From Ruminococcus sp. UBA4275 (GTDB lineage: Bacteria > Bacillota > Clostridia > Oscillospirales > Ruminococcaceae), in NCBI GenBank assembly GCA_002395085.1, contig DGVV01000051.1:1-27603 (forward strand): a DNA stretch of 27,603 nt, written 5' to 3'. The notes under the pieces are model-generated. The model had not been told where the DNA came from and did not search any database. It saw only the letters and a program-made list of their open reading frames with translations. The translations under genes and the position numbers were made by a program. Numbering within the stretch: the stretch's first letter is position 1; every line of letters starts with the position of its first letter. Positions 15,409 through 24,429 of the stretch are shown piece after piece.

Positions 15409-18400
15409 ATGAAATTCTTTACAGACGCTGCGGCATCGCTGCCGGCAGTGCGCGATTTGCGGGACAGTCTCGCAAAAAATCTGACACCGGTCTCCCTGAC
15501 CGGTGTCTCCCATATCCACAGGGCGCAGATTCTGCTGACTCTCTCTCAGGATGCGCCCGTTCTTGCCGTGGTCGCGGATGAAGCCGCCGCAAGGCAGCTT
15601 TGCGAAGACATCAACTTCATGGCGGGCTGCCGCACGGCATATCCGTATCCCTCAAAGGAGCTGATTTTTCTCGATGCCGCCGGCAGCTCACGCGAATATG
15701 AGCAAATGCGCATCTCGGCGCTGTGGGCGTGGCATTCCGGCGATTGCCGTGTGCTTGCCGCATCCGCGGAGGCAATCATGCAGTATACCATCCCCGCAGA
15801 TGTGCTGAAATCCCGTACCCTGCGGCTTGCCGTCGGGGAAAGCTATGATCAGCACGCCCTCGCGGAGCAGCTCACCGCGCTCGGCTACGCCCGCACAGAG
15901 CAGGTCGATGCGCCCTGTCAGTTCTCGGTGCGCGGCGACATCTTTGACATCTTCCCGCCGCAGAATCCGCTGCCTGTGCGTATGGAATTCTGGGGCGATG
16001 AGGTGGACAGCATGGCGTGGTTTGAGCCGGAAACACAGCGCCGCACCGACATCATAGAGGAAATCGCTGTGGTGCCTGCCTGCGAAGCTCTGCCCGATCC
16101 CGCCGCTCTCGCTGATGCCATCACCGAAACGGCGCACAGGCAGCGCGGCAAACACGGCCCGATGCTCGCAGAAAAACTCCTTGCGGATGCCGAAAAACTC
16201 CGCAGCGGCGTTTCCCTGCTCAATATTGATATGTATTTCCCGCTCGTCTATGCGCAGCCTGCTACTGTCTTCGATCACTGTACGGGGGCGGCGGTGCTGT
16301 GTGAGAGCGCCGCAGTCATCCAGAATATGCAGGGCGTTCAGAAGCGCTGCATGGAAGACATCAAGCTGATGCTCAGTGAAGGTGTCATGTGCAGGCAGCT
16401 CTCTGAATATTTCATCGAGCAGAGCGCCGTGACCGCCCTGCTGAAAGAGAAGCCGCTCGTCTGCATGAACCAGTTTCTCAGCAGCGCCAATACCTTCCAG
16501 TTCCGGAAGATGCTCTCCGCCGAAGCAACCCAGAATGCCCCCTGGGGCGGCTCAACCGTCATCCTCACGGAAGACCTCAATGAACTGCTCAGCCGCGGCG
16601 TGAAGGTGATGGTCTGCGGCGGCACGGAGAAAACCCTCAGCATCCTGCGCGATGACCTCGCAGGCAGCGGCATCCGCTGTGAGATTGCAAAGCCGGATTC
16701 CGAGGCAAAAGCCGGTACTGTCCTGCTGATGCGCAGCGGTCTTTCTGCGGGATTTGAGTTTCCGTCCACCGGCTACGCCTGCATCGCACAGAGCAAAACA
16801 CAAAGCACTGTGCTGAAAAAGCGCAAATTCAAGCGCGGGCAGGAAATCCGGGCGCTCTCGGAAATCTCAGAGGGCGATCTTGTGGTGCATGAGGGACACG
16901 GCATCGGCAGATTTCTCGGTGTGCGGCAGATCGAAACCGAAGGCTTCATCAAGGATTATATCACGATTGAATACGCCGGCTCGGATACCCTCTATGTGCC
17001 CGTCACGCAGCTCGATATGGTCTCGCGCTACATCGGCGGCAAGGATGACGAACACATCAAGCTCAATAAACTCGGCTCAAGCGAATGGTCCAAGACCCGC
17101 AGCCGCGTCAAGAAAGCCGTCAGGGATATGGCGGCGGAGCTGATCCGGCTTTACGCCATCCGCGAACAGGCAAAGGGCTTTTCGTTTGATCCGGACGACG
17201 AAATCATGCACGATTTCGAGGCGCGCTTCCCCTATGTCGAGACCGACGACCAGCTCCGCAGCGCCGAGGAGATCAAGCGCGATATGGAACGTGACCGCCC
17301 GATGGACAGACTGCTCTGCGGCGATGTCGGCTTCGGCAAAACGGAAGTCGCATTCCGCGCCGCCCTCAAGTGTATTCTCTCCGGCAAACAGTGCGTCATT
17401 CTTGCACCGACCACCGTGCTTGCCAATCAGCACTACGAAACAGCCCTGCGCAGATTCGAGTCTGTGCCGGTCAATATTGAGCTGCTCTCGCGCTTCCGCA
17501 GCAAGAAGCAGCAGACCGAGATCCTCAAAAAAGTCGCAAACGGCACAGTCGATCTCATCATCGGCACACACCGCCTGCTCTCCAAGGATGTCCGCTTCGG
17601 CGCACTCGGTCTTGCGATCATCGACGAGGAACAGCGTTTCGGCGTGGCGCACAAGGAAAAATTCAAGGAGATGTTCCACGGCATTGATATGCTGACGCTC
17701 TCCGCAACGCCGATCCCGCGGACACTGAACATGGCGCTCTCCGGCATCCGCGATATGAGCGTCATCGAGGAGCCGCCGCAGGACCGCTATCCGGTGCAGA
17801 GCTTTGTGCTGGAATATAATGCGGGAATTATTGTTCAGGCAATCCAGCGTGAATTGAAACGCGGCGGACAGGTATACTATATACACAACCGTGTCGGCAC
17901 AATCATGCAGTGCGCGGCGCGTCTCCAGCAGATGCTCCCCGATGCGCGCATCGCCTTTGCGCACGGGCAGATGAGCGAACAGGAGATCAGCGAGATCTGG
18001 CATCAGCTCGTGGAGCATGAGATCGACATTCTCGTGTGTACTACGATCATCGAGACCGGCGTGGACGTTCCCAACTGCAACACGCTCATCCTCGAAAATG
18101 CCGACCGCTTCGGTCTCTCGCAGCTCTATCAGCTCCGCGGCAGAGTCGGGCGCAGTACGCGCAGGGCATACGCCTATTTCACCTATCAGCCCAATACCGC
18201 GCTCACAGACGTCGCGGAAAAGCGGCTCGATGCCATGCGCGAATTCACGCAGTTCGGCAGCGGCTTCCGCATCGCCATGCGCGATCTGGAAATCCGCGGC
18301 GCGGGCAGCATCCTCGGCGGACAGCAGTCGGGGCAGATGGAACAGGTCGGCTATGAGATGTATCTGAGTATGCTCAATGAGGCAATCGCAGAAGAAAAGG

Positions 18401-18855
18401 GCGAAGCGCCGCCGAAATCCGCCTGCACGGTGGACATCAAGCTGGAGGCGCACATCCCCGAAAGCTATATTGCGAGCATGACCTCCCGTCTGGAGATCTA
18501 CCGGCGCATCGCGCTGGTGCGCACGCAAGCCGATAAAACCGACATGGTTGATGAGCTGATTGATCGCTTCGGTGACCCGCCGCAGTCTCTGCTGAACCTC
18601 ATCGACGTCTCGCTCTGCCGCAATATCGCGGGCAATCTCGGCATCACCGAGATCAACCAGAAGCGCGGCGCGATGTTCTTCTATGTCACCGCACCAAAGC
18701 GCGATCAGCTCGCAGCACTCATGCGCAGCTACTACGACCGCATCGCCTTTAATGACCGCACACTCCCCTATTATATCTCCATTAAACCGGCAAAAGGCGA
18801 GACATCTGTACAGCTTATGCGTGATGTGATCGGTATTTTCCTGGAAAACGCCTGA
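15409..18855 (+). CDS. Transcription-repair coupling factor Mfd
   Basis: The 1148-aa ATP-dependent DNA translocase removes stalled RNA polymerase and brings in UvrA. The UvrB-like N-terminal region is followed by a CarD-like RNA-polymerase interaction domain (LVVHEGHGIGRFLGV at about 487-501), Walker A GDVGFGKTE at about 638-646, the DEEQ box at 739-742, SATPIPRTL, QLRGRVGRS (helicase motif VI) and a C-terminal TRCF domain. The length is typical. The ATG at 15409 begins MKFFTDAAASLPAVRDL; only a weak GGAG precedes it, so translation may be coupled to upstream genes. No clear terminator follows in 18856-18950. Confidence 0.98.
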   Translation: MKFFTDAAASLPAVRDLRDSLAKNLTPVSLTGVSHIHRAQILLTLSQDAPVLAVVADEAAARQLCEDINFMAGCRTAYPYPSKELIFLDAAGSSREYEQMRISALWAWHSGDCRVLAASAEAIMQYTIPADVLKSRTLRLAVGESYDQHALAEQLTALGYARTEQVDAPCQFSVRGDIFDIFPPQNPLPVRMEFWGDEVDSMAWFEPETQRRTDIIEEIAVVPACEALPDPAALADAITETAHRQRGKHGPMLAEKLLADAEKLRSGVSLLNIDMYFPLVYAQPATVFDHCTGAAVLCESAAVIQNMQGVQKRCMEDIKLMLSEGVMCRQLSEYFIEQSAVTALLKEKPLVCMNQFLSSANTFQFRKMLSAEATQNAPWGGSTVILTEDLNELLSRGVKVMVCGGTEKTLSILRDDLAGSGIRCEIAKPDSEAKAGTVLLMRSGLSAGFEFPSTGYACIAQSKTQSTVLKKRKFKRGQEIRALSEISEGDLVVHEGHGIGRFLGVRQIETEGFIKDYITIEYAGSDTLYVPVTQLDMVSRYIGGKDDEHIKLNKLGSSEWSKTRSRVKKAVRDMAAELIRLYAIREQAKGFSFDPDDEIMHDFEARFPYVETDDQLRSAEEIKRDMERDRPMDRLLCGDVGFGKTEVAFRAALKCILSGKQCVILAPTTVLANQHYETALRRFESVPVNIELLSRFRSKKQQTEILKKVANGTVDLIIGTHRLLSKDVRFGALGLAIIDEEQRFGVAHKEKFKEMFHGIDMLTLSATPIPRTLNMALSGIRDMSVIEEPPQDRYPVQSFVLEYNAGIIVQAIQRELKRGGQVYYIHNRVGTIMQCAARLQQMLPDARIAFAHGQMSEQEISEIWHQLVEHEIDILVCTTIIETGVDVPNCNTLILENADRFGLSQLYQLRGRVGRSTRRAYAYFTYQPNTALTDVAEKRLDAMREFTQFGSGFRIAMRDLEIRGAGSILGGQQSGQMEQVGYEMYLSMLNEAIAEEKGEAPPKSACTVDIKLEAHIPESYIASMTSRLEIYRRIALVRTQADKTDMVDELIDRFGDPPQSLLNLIDVSLCRNIAGNLGITEINQKRGAMFFYVTAPKRDQLAALMRSYYDRIAFNDRTLPYYISIKPAKGETSVQLMRDVIGIFLENA

Positions 18856-18949
18856 AAAAAAGCTCTGATTCGGCAAAATTCGCTTGTGTTTTGTTCAATG
18901 TGTCTGTTTTATCCACTTTTATGTTTTTGATCTTTGTTAGATTCACGAA

Positions 18950-18979
18950 TAGACATTTTGCGGCGAATGATGCTATAAT
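18950..18979 (+). promoter_or_regulatory. Promoter of the exported TTT-linker gene
   Basis: TAGACA (18950-18955) and TATAAT (18974-18979) are 18 nt apart with a TGC extended -10. The AT-rich run at 18897-18947 could act as an UP element. The leader contains the hairpin GTGCCG/CGGCAC at 18995-19013 before the GGAGGAAAG ribosome binding site. Confidence 0.65.
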
Positions 18980-19037
18980 TGGGGTATAAATTTCGTGCCG
19001 GCTCTGTCGGCACACCTATGTATGGAGGAAAGTAACA

Positions 19038-19700
19038 ATGAAACTCAAGAACATGGTTGCAGGCATTGCTGCTTGCGCAATCGCAGTGTCCGGTCTGGCT
19101 GTGACCGCTTCCGCTAAGATCACCAATGCTACCGAGAGCAATGGTAGCTACAAGCTCGATATTAAGCTGCCGGAGGGCAGAACCTTCGCAGACATCTATG
19201 GCTTCGAGGCTACCTTCGAGGGTACTGTCCAGGCTGAAGGCGAGTCCAATGTCGGCGCAATCTGCTGGCAGTCCACCAGCGTGAACTGGACGCAGGAGGA
19301 GTTCTCCCAGAAGGGCGCTTCCGACCCGAAGCCGATCACCATTTCTGATGACAACACCGTTAAGGTGCTGAAGTCCGAGCCGCTCTTCGCTTCCAGCGAT
19401 GAGTATGCACAGGCTTTCGTTGCACAGTGGAGCTGGGATGATGACAAGCAGATCGACTTCTCTGTCACCAGCCTGAAGGTTCTCGATAAGGACGGCAATG
19501 AGCTGGGCGCTGCTGAGACCACCGCTGCTGCTACCACCACCACCAAGGCTGCCACCACCACCACCAAGGCTGGCGCAACCACCAAGGCTGGCACCACCAC
19601 CGCTGCCAGCTCCAAGACCGGTGATGCAGGCGTTGGCGTTGCTGTTGCAGGTCTGTCCCTCGCAGCAGTTGCTGCTTTCGCAGCACGCAAGAAGCACTGA
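19038..19700 (+). CDS. Exported protein with TTT linker and C-terminal anchor
   Basis: The 220-aa protein has a signal peptide (1-26, ending VTASA), a compact domain (27-155) with Trp-rich segments (ICWQSTSVNW, AQWSWDDD) that looks like a carbohydrate-binding-type beta-sandwich, a Thr/Ala/Lys repeat linker (about 160-192; TTTTKAATTTTKAG units) and a tail SSKTGDAGVG, a hydrophobic helix and ARKKH. The tail has the layout of a sortase signal (xTGD, helix, basic end) but lacks LP before x-TG, so it is either a variant sorting motif or a simple membrane anchor. Codon use is strongly biased (AAG, ACC, GGC), suggesting high expression. It has its own promoter and terminator. Ligand unknown. Confidence 0.75.
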   Translation: MKLKNMVAGIAACAIAVSGLAVTASAKITNATESNGSYKLDIKLPEGRTFADIYGFEATFEGTVQAEGESNVGAICWQSTSVNWTQEEFSQKGASDPKPITISDDNTVKVLKSEPLFASSDEYAQAFVAQWSWDDDKQIDFSVTSLKVLDKDGNELGAAETTAAATTTTKAATTTTKAGATTKAGTTTAASSKTGDAGVGVAVAGLSLAAVAAFAARKKH

Positions 19701-19746
19701 TTGCTTCACCCGTCAGCTTAACCGCTGACTGACGAACAGAAGAAAG

Positions 19747-19781
19747 TGCCCTCTGCGCGCTGTCCGCGCGGGGGGCATTTC
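19747..19781 (+). terminator. Terminator after the TTT-linker gene
   Basis: TGCCCTCTGCGCG (19747-19759) pairs with CGCGCGGGGGGCA (19765-19777) using a few G-U pairs, with a short TTT following. The weak T-tract would allow some read-through into the lipoprotein gene, which has no clear promoter of its own. Confidence 0.7.
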
Positions 19782-19845
19782 CTATGAGACACAATTCCAC
19801 AGCATCTTTTTACGGGTATTTGTTTTTTAGAGGAGGAAGTTTACC

Positions 19846-20754
19846 ATGAATGCAAAGAAAGCTCTGGCTCTGCTCGCAGCACTCTGCATGACGGCAGGTC
19901 TCTCTGCCTGCGGCGGCAACACGGAGAACAGCGTTGCGGAGACCACCACCAACGCCCAAACGGAATCGACCACCACTGCTCCGGAGACCACCACCGCTGT
20001 CACCACCACCGAAGCACCGAAGCTCGATGTCGATCCCAACGCGATCACCTTCGATGACGGCAATCTCTATTTCCACCAGATGGGCGGCGGCGGCGATGAG
20101 GCTGACGTTGAGCTCTCCATCGCGGAGTACAACGGCGACAAGAAGCTCAAGGTTCATGTCCTGAGAGATGATCCCACAGCCGAGTTCGGCGTGCCGAAGC
20201 TCGTTCTGGAGCTGCCGGCTGTGCTGGGTCTTGAGAATGTCGGCAACATCGGTCACATTTCCATCGACTTCACCTGCGTTGCAAATGAGATGTGGAAGAA
20301 CGATGACGGCTCTGAGTCGCTCGTCGTCGGCAACTTCCTCGGCGCAATCGCGGGCAACATCGCTTCCGAAAAAGGCTACGATGATGCGGAGAACCTCATC
20401 CAGAACACTTGGGCAAATCACCTCGAATTCGCCTTTGACGACTGGGAGAATGCTGAGCATACCTGGCGCGCAGAGACCGACATCCCCGCGCTGCTCCCCG
20501 CAAACGGCTATGCTGCCAACGATGAGGGCACTACGCTCGTCATCATGAGATGGGGTCAGAAGAACGATGTCGATTTCTACATCGACAACGTGACCTTCTA
20601 TGACAAGGACGGCAACTCCATGAAGTGCAATCCTGTCTCCGGCGAGGCTGCTCCGGAAGGCGGGGAAGCTCCTGCGGAGACCACGACCGGTACGGCCGCA
20701 GAGACCACGACCGCTGCTGAAACGACAACCACCACGGCTGCTGCCGCTGAGTGA
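19846..20754 (+). CDS. Lipoprotein with TTT linkers and beta-sandwich domain
   Basis: The 302-aa protein has a lipoprotein signal (LSAC, Cys at residue 22), a TTT-rich linker (about 32-57), a domain of about 190 residues and a second TTT-rich tail (about 270-302). The domain begins AITFDDGNLYFHQM and ends DFYIDNVTFYDKDGN, a pattern seen at the end of many carbohydrate-binding beta-sandwich modules and similar to the end of the domain in the preceding gene (DFSVTSLKVLDKDGN). It should sit on the outer face of the membrane and may bind a glycan; no catalytic motif is visible. GAGGAGG precedes the ATG. A strong terminator follows. Confidence 0.75.
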   Translation: MNAKKALALLAALCMTAGLSACGGNTENSVAETTTNAQTESTTTAPETTTAVTTTEAPKLDVDPNAITFDDGNLYFHQMGGGGDEADVELSIAEYNGDKKLKVHVLRDDPTAEFGVPKLVLELPAVLGLENVGNIGHISIDFTCVANEMWKNDDGSESLVVGNFLGAIAGNIASEKGYDDAENLIQNTWANHLEFAFDDWENAEHTWRAETDIPALLPANGYAANDEGTTLVIMRWGQKNDVDFYIDNVTFYDKDGNSMKCNPVSGEAAPEGGEAPAETTTGTAAETTTAAETTTTTAAAAE

Positions 20755-20772
20755 TCGCACAAAAGCATTGAC

Positions 20773-20811
20773 GATACCGTTCCCGTTTCGTGCGGGGACG
20801 GTATCTTTTTT
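20773..20811 (+). terminator. Strong terminator after the lipoprotein gene
   Basis: GATACCGTTCCCG (20773-20785) pairs with CGGGGACGGTATC (20793-20805) over 13 bp, directly followed by TTTTTT (20806-20811). This is a classic intrinsic terminator. Confidence 0.93.
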
Positions 20812-20830
20812 GTTGAATTTCACAGAACAC

Positions 20831-20859
20831 TTGCATTTTCAACCAATTTGTGGTATGAT
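20831..20859 (+). promoter_or_regulatory. Promoter of the hprK cluster
   Basis: TTGCAT (20831-20836) and TATGAT (20854-20859) have a 17-nt spacer and a TGG extended -10 element. The genes from hprK to whiA have short gaps and no internal terminator, so this may drive the whole cluster. Confidence 0.65.
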
Positions 20860-20902
20860 AATAAGGAGTATATCCATACCATAAATGAAGGAGGTCCATT
20901 CT

Positions 20903-21862
20903 ATGGCTGAATTTACCGTAACCCTGAAACAGATCATCGACGAATTTCATCTGGAGGTGCTGTATTGCCCCGGCAAACCGGAAGATATTCTCGTCTCCGA
21001 AAATGATATTACCCGTCCGGGCTTGCAGCTCATGGGCTTTTATGAGTATTTCAATCCGGAGCGTATTCAGATCATCGGTAAGATGGAATTTGCCTATCTC
21101 TCCACCATTGAGGAGAAGGAGCGCATTGCACACCTCACCAAGCTCTTTGCACAGCATATCAAATGTCTGTGCCTGAGCCGCGGTCTCCCCTGCTTTGCGG
21201 AGATGCTCACTCTTGCACAGCAGTATCAGGTTCCGGTGCTTCGCACATCCGAATCCACCTCGCATTTCACCTCGAATCTGCTCTCGTTCCTCAATCTCCA
21301 CCTCGCACCGCGTGTCACGCGCCACGGCGTTCTCATCGAGATCTACGGCGAAGGCATCTTCATTACCGGTGAGAGCGGCGTCGGCAAGAGCGAATGCGCC
21401 ATCGAGCTGGTCAAGCGCGGTCACCGTCTCATCGCAGACGATGCCGTCGAACTGCGCAAGGTCTCCAATACCCAGCTCATCGGCACATCGCCGGAAAATA
21501 TCCGCCACTTCCTCGAACTCCGCGGCATCGGCATTATCAATGTCCGCAGCCTGTTCGGCATGGGCGCAGTCAAACTCCAGCAGGAGATTGACATGATCAT
21601 TGCACTCGAACCGTGGGATTCCTCCAAGGTCTACGACCGCATGGGCGTCGATGAAATGTACGCCAATATCCTCGGTGTCAAAGTGCCGCTTATGACCATC
21701 CCCGTGAAGCCCGGCAGAAATACCGCCGTCATCATGGAGGTCGCCGCCATGAACAGCCGCCAGAAGAAAATGGGCTATAACGCTACCGCAGAGCTGCTGA
21801 AAGCCCTCGGCTATGAGGATATGCCTGCACAGGAAATTGTACGGGAGCTGGATACAATCTGA
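20903..21862 (+). CDS. HPr kinase/phosphorylase
   Basis: The 319-aa enzyme phosphorylates HPr on serine (ATP or PPi) and also removes the phosphate, setting carbon catabolite control through CcpA. The catalytic features are in place: His141 in RHGV, the P-loop GESGVGKSE at 156-164, ADD at 178-180 and the signature LELRGIGIINVRSLFG. The length is normal. The ATG at 20903 is chosen because a full AAGGAGGT lies eight bases upstream; the ATG at 20885 lies before that site. The stop overlaps the next ATG by one base. Confidence 0.97.
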   Translation: MAEFTVTLKQIIDEFHLEVLYCPGKPEDILVSENDITRPGLQLMGFYEYFNPERIQIIGKMEFAYLSTIEEKERIAHLTKLFAQHIKCLCLSRGLPCFAEMLTLAQQYQVPVLRTSESTSHFTSNLLSFLNLHLAPRVTRHGVLIEIYGEGIFITGESGVGKSECAIELVKRGHRLIADDAVELRKVSNTQLIGTSPENIRHFLELRGIGIINVRSLFGMGAVKLQQEIDMIIALEPWDSSKVYDRMGVDEMYANILGVKVPLMTIPVKPGRNTAVIMEVAAMNSRQKKMGYNATAELLKALGYEDMPAQEIVRELDTI

Positions 21863-22608
21863 TGATGCAAACTGAACATTTCCAAATCCGGGCGGATGTG
21901 CATACGCATACTGTCGCCTCCACGCACGCCTATTCTACCATCAACGAAATGGCGGCTGCCGCAGAACAGACCGGCGTTTCGCTGCTTGGCATCACCGACC
22001 ACGGGTTCGGCGCGCCGGATGCCCCGCATCGCTGGCATTTTCATAATTACAAGATTCTCCCGCGCCGCATCGGCAATGTCACCATGCTGTACGGCGTCGA
22101 GGCAAATATCATGGATGAATTCGGCACGCTCGATATGAACGAGAAGGAGCTTTCCTTCTGCGAATGGGTCGTGGCTTCGTATCATACTGCCTGCGTCACC
22201 TTTGAGCGCACGCCGGAAAAAGTCTCACAGGGCTACCGGATGCTCTGTGACAACCCCGCCGTCGATGTCATCGGGCATCCCACAACTGCCATGTTCCCCT
22301 TTGACTATGAGCCGGTTCTCAAGCTGTTCAAAGAGGCAGGCAAACTGGTTGAGCTGAACGAAAGCTCCCTCGTCTGGAAGCCCGGCGCACTCGAAAACGC
22401 GAAAACCGTCTACGCGCTCTGCAAAAAATATGAAATCCCGATTGTCGTGAATACGGATGCGCATTACAGCGGGCTTGTCGGAAAGACACCCGTCGCAGAG
22501 CAGCTGCTGCGCGATCTCGATTTCCCTGCAAAGCTGATCTACAGCCTCGAACCGGAGCGCATCATGGAACTGGCAGCCGCCAAACGCGGCATCCGCTTCA
22601 CGGAGTAA
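21862..22608 (+). CDS. PHP-domain phosphatase, YcdX-like
   Basis: The 248-aa cytoplasmic protein has the PHP metal motifs ADVHTHTVAS at 11-20, GITDHGFG, YGVEANI, ASYHTA, VIGHPT and NTDAHYS. The TDHG and IGHPT spacing and the length fit the YcdX branch of trinuclear-zinc phosphatases. Its substrate is unknown. It starts within the hprK stop codon (TGATG), so translation is coupled. A PHP gene between hprK and murB or rapZ is a recurrent order in clostridia, which suggests a role in sugar-phosphate or cell-wall metabolism; this is inference. Confidence 0.9.
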   Translation: MMQTEHFQIRADVHTHTVASTHAYSTINEMAAAAEQTGVSLLGITDHGFGAPDAPHRWHFHNYKILPRRIGNVTMLYGVEANIMDEFGTLDMNEKELSFCEWVVASYHTACVTFERTPEKVSQGYRMLCDNPAVDVIGHPTTAMFPFDYEPVLKLFKEAGKLVELNESSLVWKPGALENAKTVYALCKKYEIPIVVNTDAHYSGLVGKTPVAEQLLRDLDFPAKLIYSLEPERIMELAAAKRGIRFTE

Positions 22609-22644
22609 TCCGCTTATAACGGAACATCAGAGAGGAACACTGGC

Positions 22645-23577
22645 ATGACAGATACAGAAAAACTTACCGCACTCTGTGCCGCGAACGGCGCGGAAATCAC
22701 CCTGAATGCCCCGCTCGCCCCGCTCACAACCTTTAAAATCGGCGGGCCGTGCGATGCACTCATCACTTTGCAGAATCTGGATTCCGCAAAGGCAGTTTTT
22801 GCCTTCCTGCGCGAAAATCAGATTCCGCACAGACTCATCGGGCGCGGCAGCAATCTCCTCGTGCCGGATGAGGGCTACGCAGGCGTCGTGCTGAAGCTCG
22901 GCGGTCAGCTTGCAAATTATCTTGCACTCGATGACGACGGCTGCGGCATCCACTGCGGCGCGGGCGTTTCGCTGCAAAAGCTGTGTCAATTCGCACTCGA
23001 AAACAGCCTCACCGGACTGGAATTCGCTTACGGCATTCCCGGTTCGGTCGGCGGTGCAATCTTCATGGATGCCGGTGCTTATGACGGCGACATCTCACAG
23101 GTGCTTGCCAATGCACTTGTTCTCCAGCCGGACGGTCTCTTTCACAGCATCCCCGCCGCTGACATGGACTTCCGCTACCGGCACAGCATTTTCATGGAGC
23201 ATCCGGAGTGGATCATCCTGAACGCCTATTTCACGCTGAAAAAGGGCGATCCGGAAGCAATCAGAGGACGGATGCAGGAGCTGATCGGGCGCAGAAAAGA
23301 CAAGCAGCCGCTGGAATTTCCCAGTGCAGGCAGCACCTTTAAGCGTCCCGCGGGCAGCTATGCCTCCAAGCTCATCGACGAATGCGGACTGAAAGGCTAT
23401 ACCGTCGGCGGCGCTCAGGTCAGCGAGAAGCACGCCGGATTTGTCATCAACCGCGGCGGCGCTACCTTTGCCGATGTCATGGCGGTCTGCGCCCATGTCC
23501 GCGAGACCGTTCAGCAGCAGACCGGATTCGTGCTGGATCTCGAACCGGAGATTCTGCGTGCAGAATCATGTACCTGA
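22645..23577 (+). CDS. UDP-N-acetylmuramate dehydrogenase
   Basis: The 310-aa FAD enzyme reduces UDP-GlcNAc-enolpyruvate to UDP-MurNAc, the second committed step of peptidoglycan synthesis. FAD-binding IGRGSNLL is at 65-72 and GIPGSVGGA at 130-138; RYRHS (177-181) and Ser230 in SAGSTFKRP, the proton donor, are present, as is a C-terminal Glu at 300. The short SAGS layout without the extra loop marks a type II MurB, as usual in Bacillota. GAGAGGAA precedes the ATG. It lies 36 nt after the PHP gene. Confidence 0.97.
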   Translation: MTDTEKLTALCAANGAEITLNAPLAPLTTFKIGGPCDALITLQNLDSAKAVFAFLRENQIPHRLIGRGSNLLVPDEGYAGVVLKLGGQLANYLALDDDGCGIHCGAGVSLQKLCQFALENSLTGLEFAYGIPGSVGGAIFMDAGAYDGDISQVLANALVLQPDGLFHSIPAADMDFRYRHSIFMEHPEWIILNAYFTLKKGDPEAIRGRMQELIGRRKDKQPLEFPSAGSTFKRPAGSYASKLIDECGLKGYTVGGAQVSEKHAGFVINRGGATFADVMAVCAHVRETVQQQTGFVLDLEPEILRAESCT

Positions 23578-23592
23578 TGCGGAGGAATCATC

Positions 23593-24417
23593 ATGGAATC
23601 GCCATACAAAGAACTCATCGAAGCCGGCTTTTCCGATGAAGCGGAGGAGCTGCGAAAGTATGCGCGCGGCTGCATCCCGATGATGCCTGCAAAAACCCCC
23701 GCACTGACCAAAACAGGCGGCATTCCCGATCTGCCGCCGGAAATTGCTTATCCCACCCTGACCGGCTATTCCCTGACATGGAAACAGGGGCAGACAAAAG
23801 GTGAGACCGAGCAATATGAACAGAGTGCCATGCAGCTTGTCCTGCAGCTCGATCTCGATGCGCTTGCAGCTTCCGGCTGCGACAGCGGCGGTCTGCTGCC
23901 AAAGCACGGAATGCTCTGGATTTTCTGGTCGGGGGAGATCATGGAACTCAAAAGCGATAAATGGTACGATGTGAAGGCGCAGAAGCCCGATCAGACCGCG
24001 ACACACCGCGTCATTTACTGGGACGGTGACCGCAGTACCCTGCGCCCGACACCGCCGCCCTGCCCCTATTACAGCAAGTATTACACGGAAGCGCTGGAGA
24101 AGGTCTTCTATGACTTTGACAGCGTAACCGATTTCCCCGGCACACTGGATTCCAATTACAGCCGCAGTCTTTATGACGCGCTGGAGGAAACATTCGGCGG
24201 CACAGTCGATTTTCAGAGCGATTACTGCGAGCCGGGAGATAAACTGCTGGGGCATCCCTATGGCTCAAACGGCAGCGCACTCCGCGATGATGAAGTGATG
24301 CTTTATCAGTTTGCTTATGATGAAGGCTGCCTGTGCAATCTCTTTTTCAAGATGAAGCAAAGCGACCTGCTGCGGCAGGATTTCTCACACATTGAACTGG
24401 ACTTCGATATGGACTAG
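23593..24417 (+). CDS. DUF1963 (YwqG-like) protein
   Basis: The 274-aa cytoplasmic protein matches the YwqG/DUF1963 pattern: an early TGGIPDLPPEIAYP block (about 41-54), an internal LVLQLDLDAL strand, then LLGHPYGSNGS and a C-terminal YDEGCLCNLFFKMKQSDLLRQDFS that fits the family's ending. The family occurs widely, often near polymorphic-toxin or stress loci, but its function is unknown. GGAGGA precedes the ATG at 23593. It lies 15 nt after murB and 12 nt before the coiled-coil gene, so it belongs to the same transcript. It is not a usual member of the hprK-rapZ-whiA neighbourhood. Confidence 0.8.
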   Translation: MESPYKELIEAGFSDEAEELRKYARGCIPMMPAKTPALTKTGGIPDLPPEIAYPTLTGYSLTWKQGQTKGETEQYEQSAMQLVLQLDLDALAASGCDSGGLLPKHGMLWIFWSGEIMELKSDKWYDVKAQKPDQTATHRVIYWDGDRSTLRPTPPPCPYYSKYYTEALEKVFYDFDSVTDFPGTLDSNYSRSLYDALEETFGGTVDFQSDYCEPGDKLLGHPYGSNGSALRDDEVMLYQFAYDEGCLCNLFFKMKQSDLLRQDFSHIELDFDMD

Positions 24418-24429
24418 GAGACGATACCA

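Noticed and set aside
17077..18876. 599-codon open frame opposite mfd
   Set aside because: It is antisense to the helicase region of mfd, with no ribosome site or recognisable motif.
19196..19690. Low-complexity antisense frames over the TTT-linker gene
   Set aside because: Their Val/Ala or Gly/Trp repeats are only the reverse reading of the Thr-linker codons.
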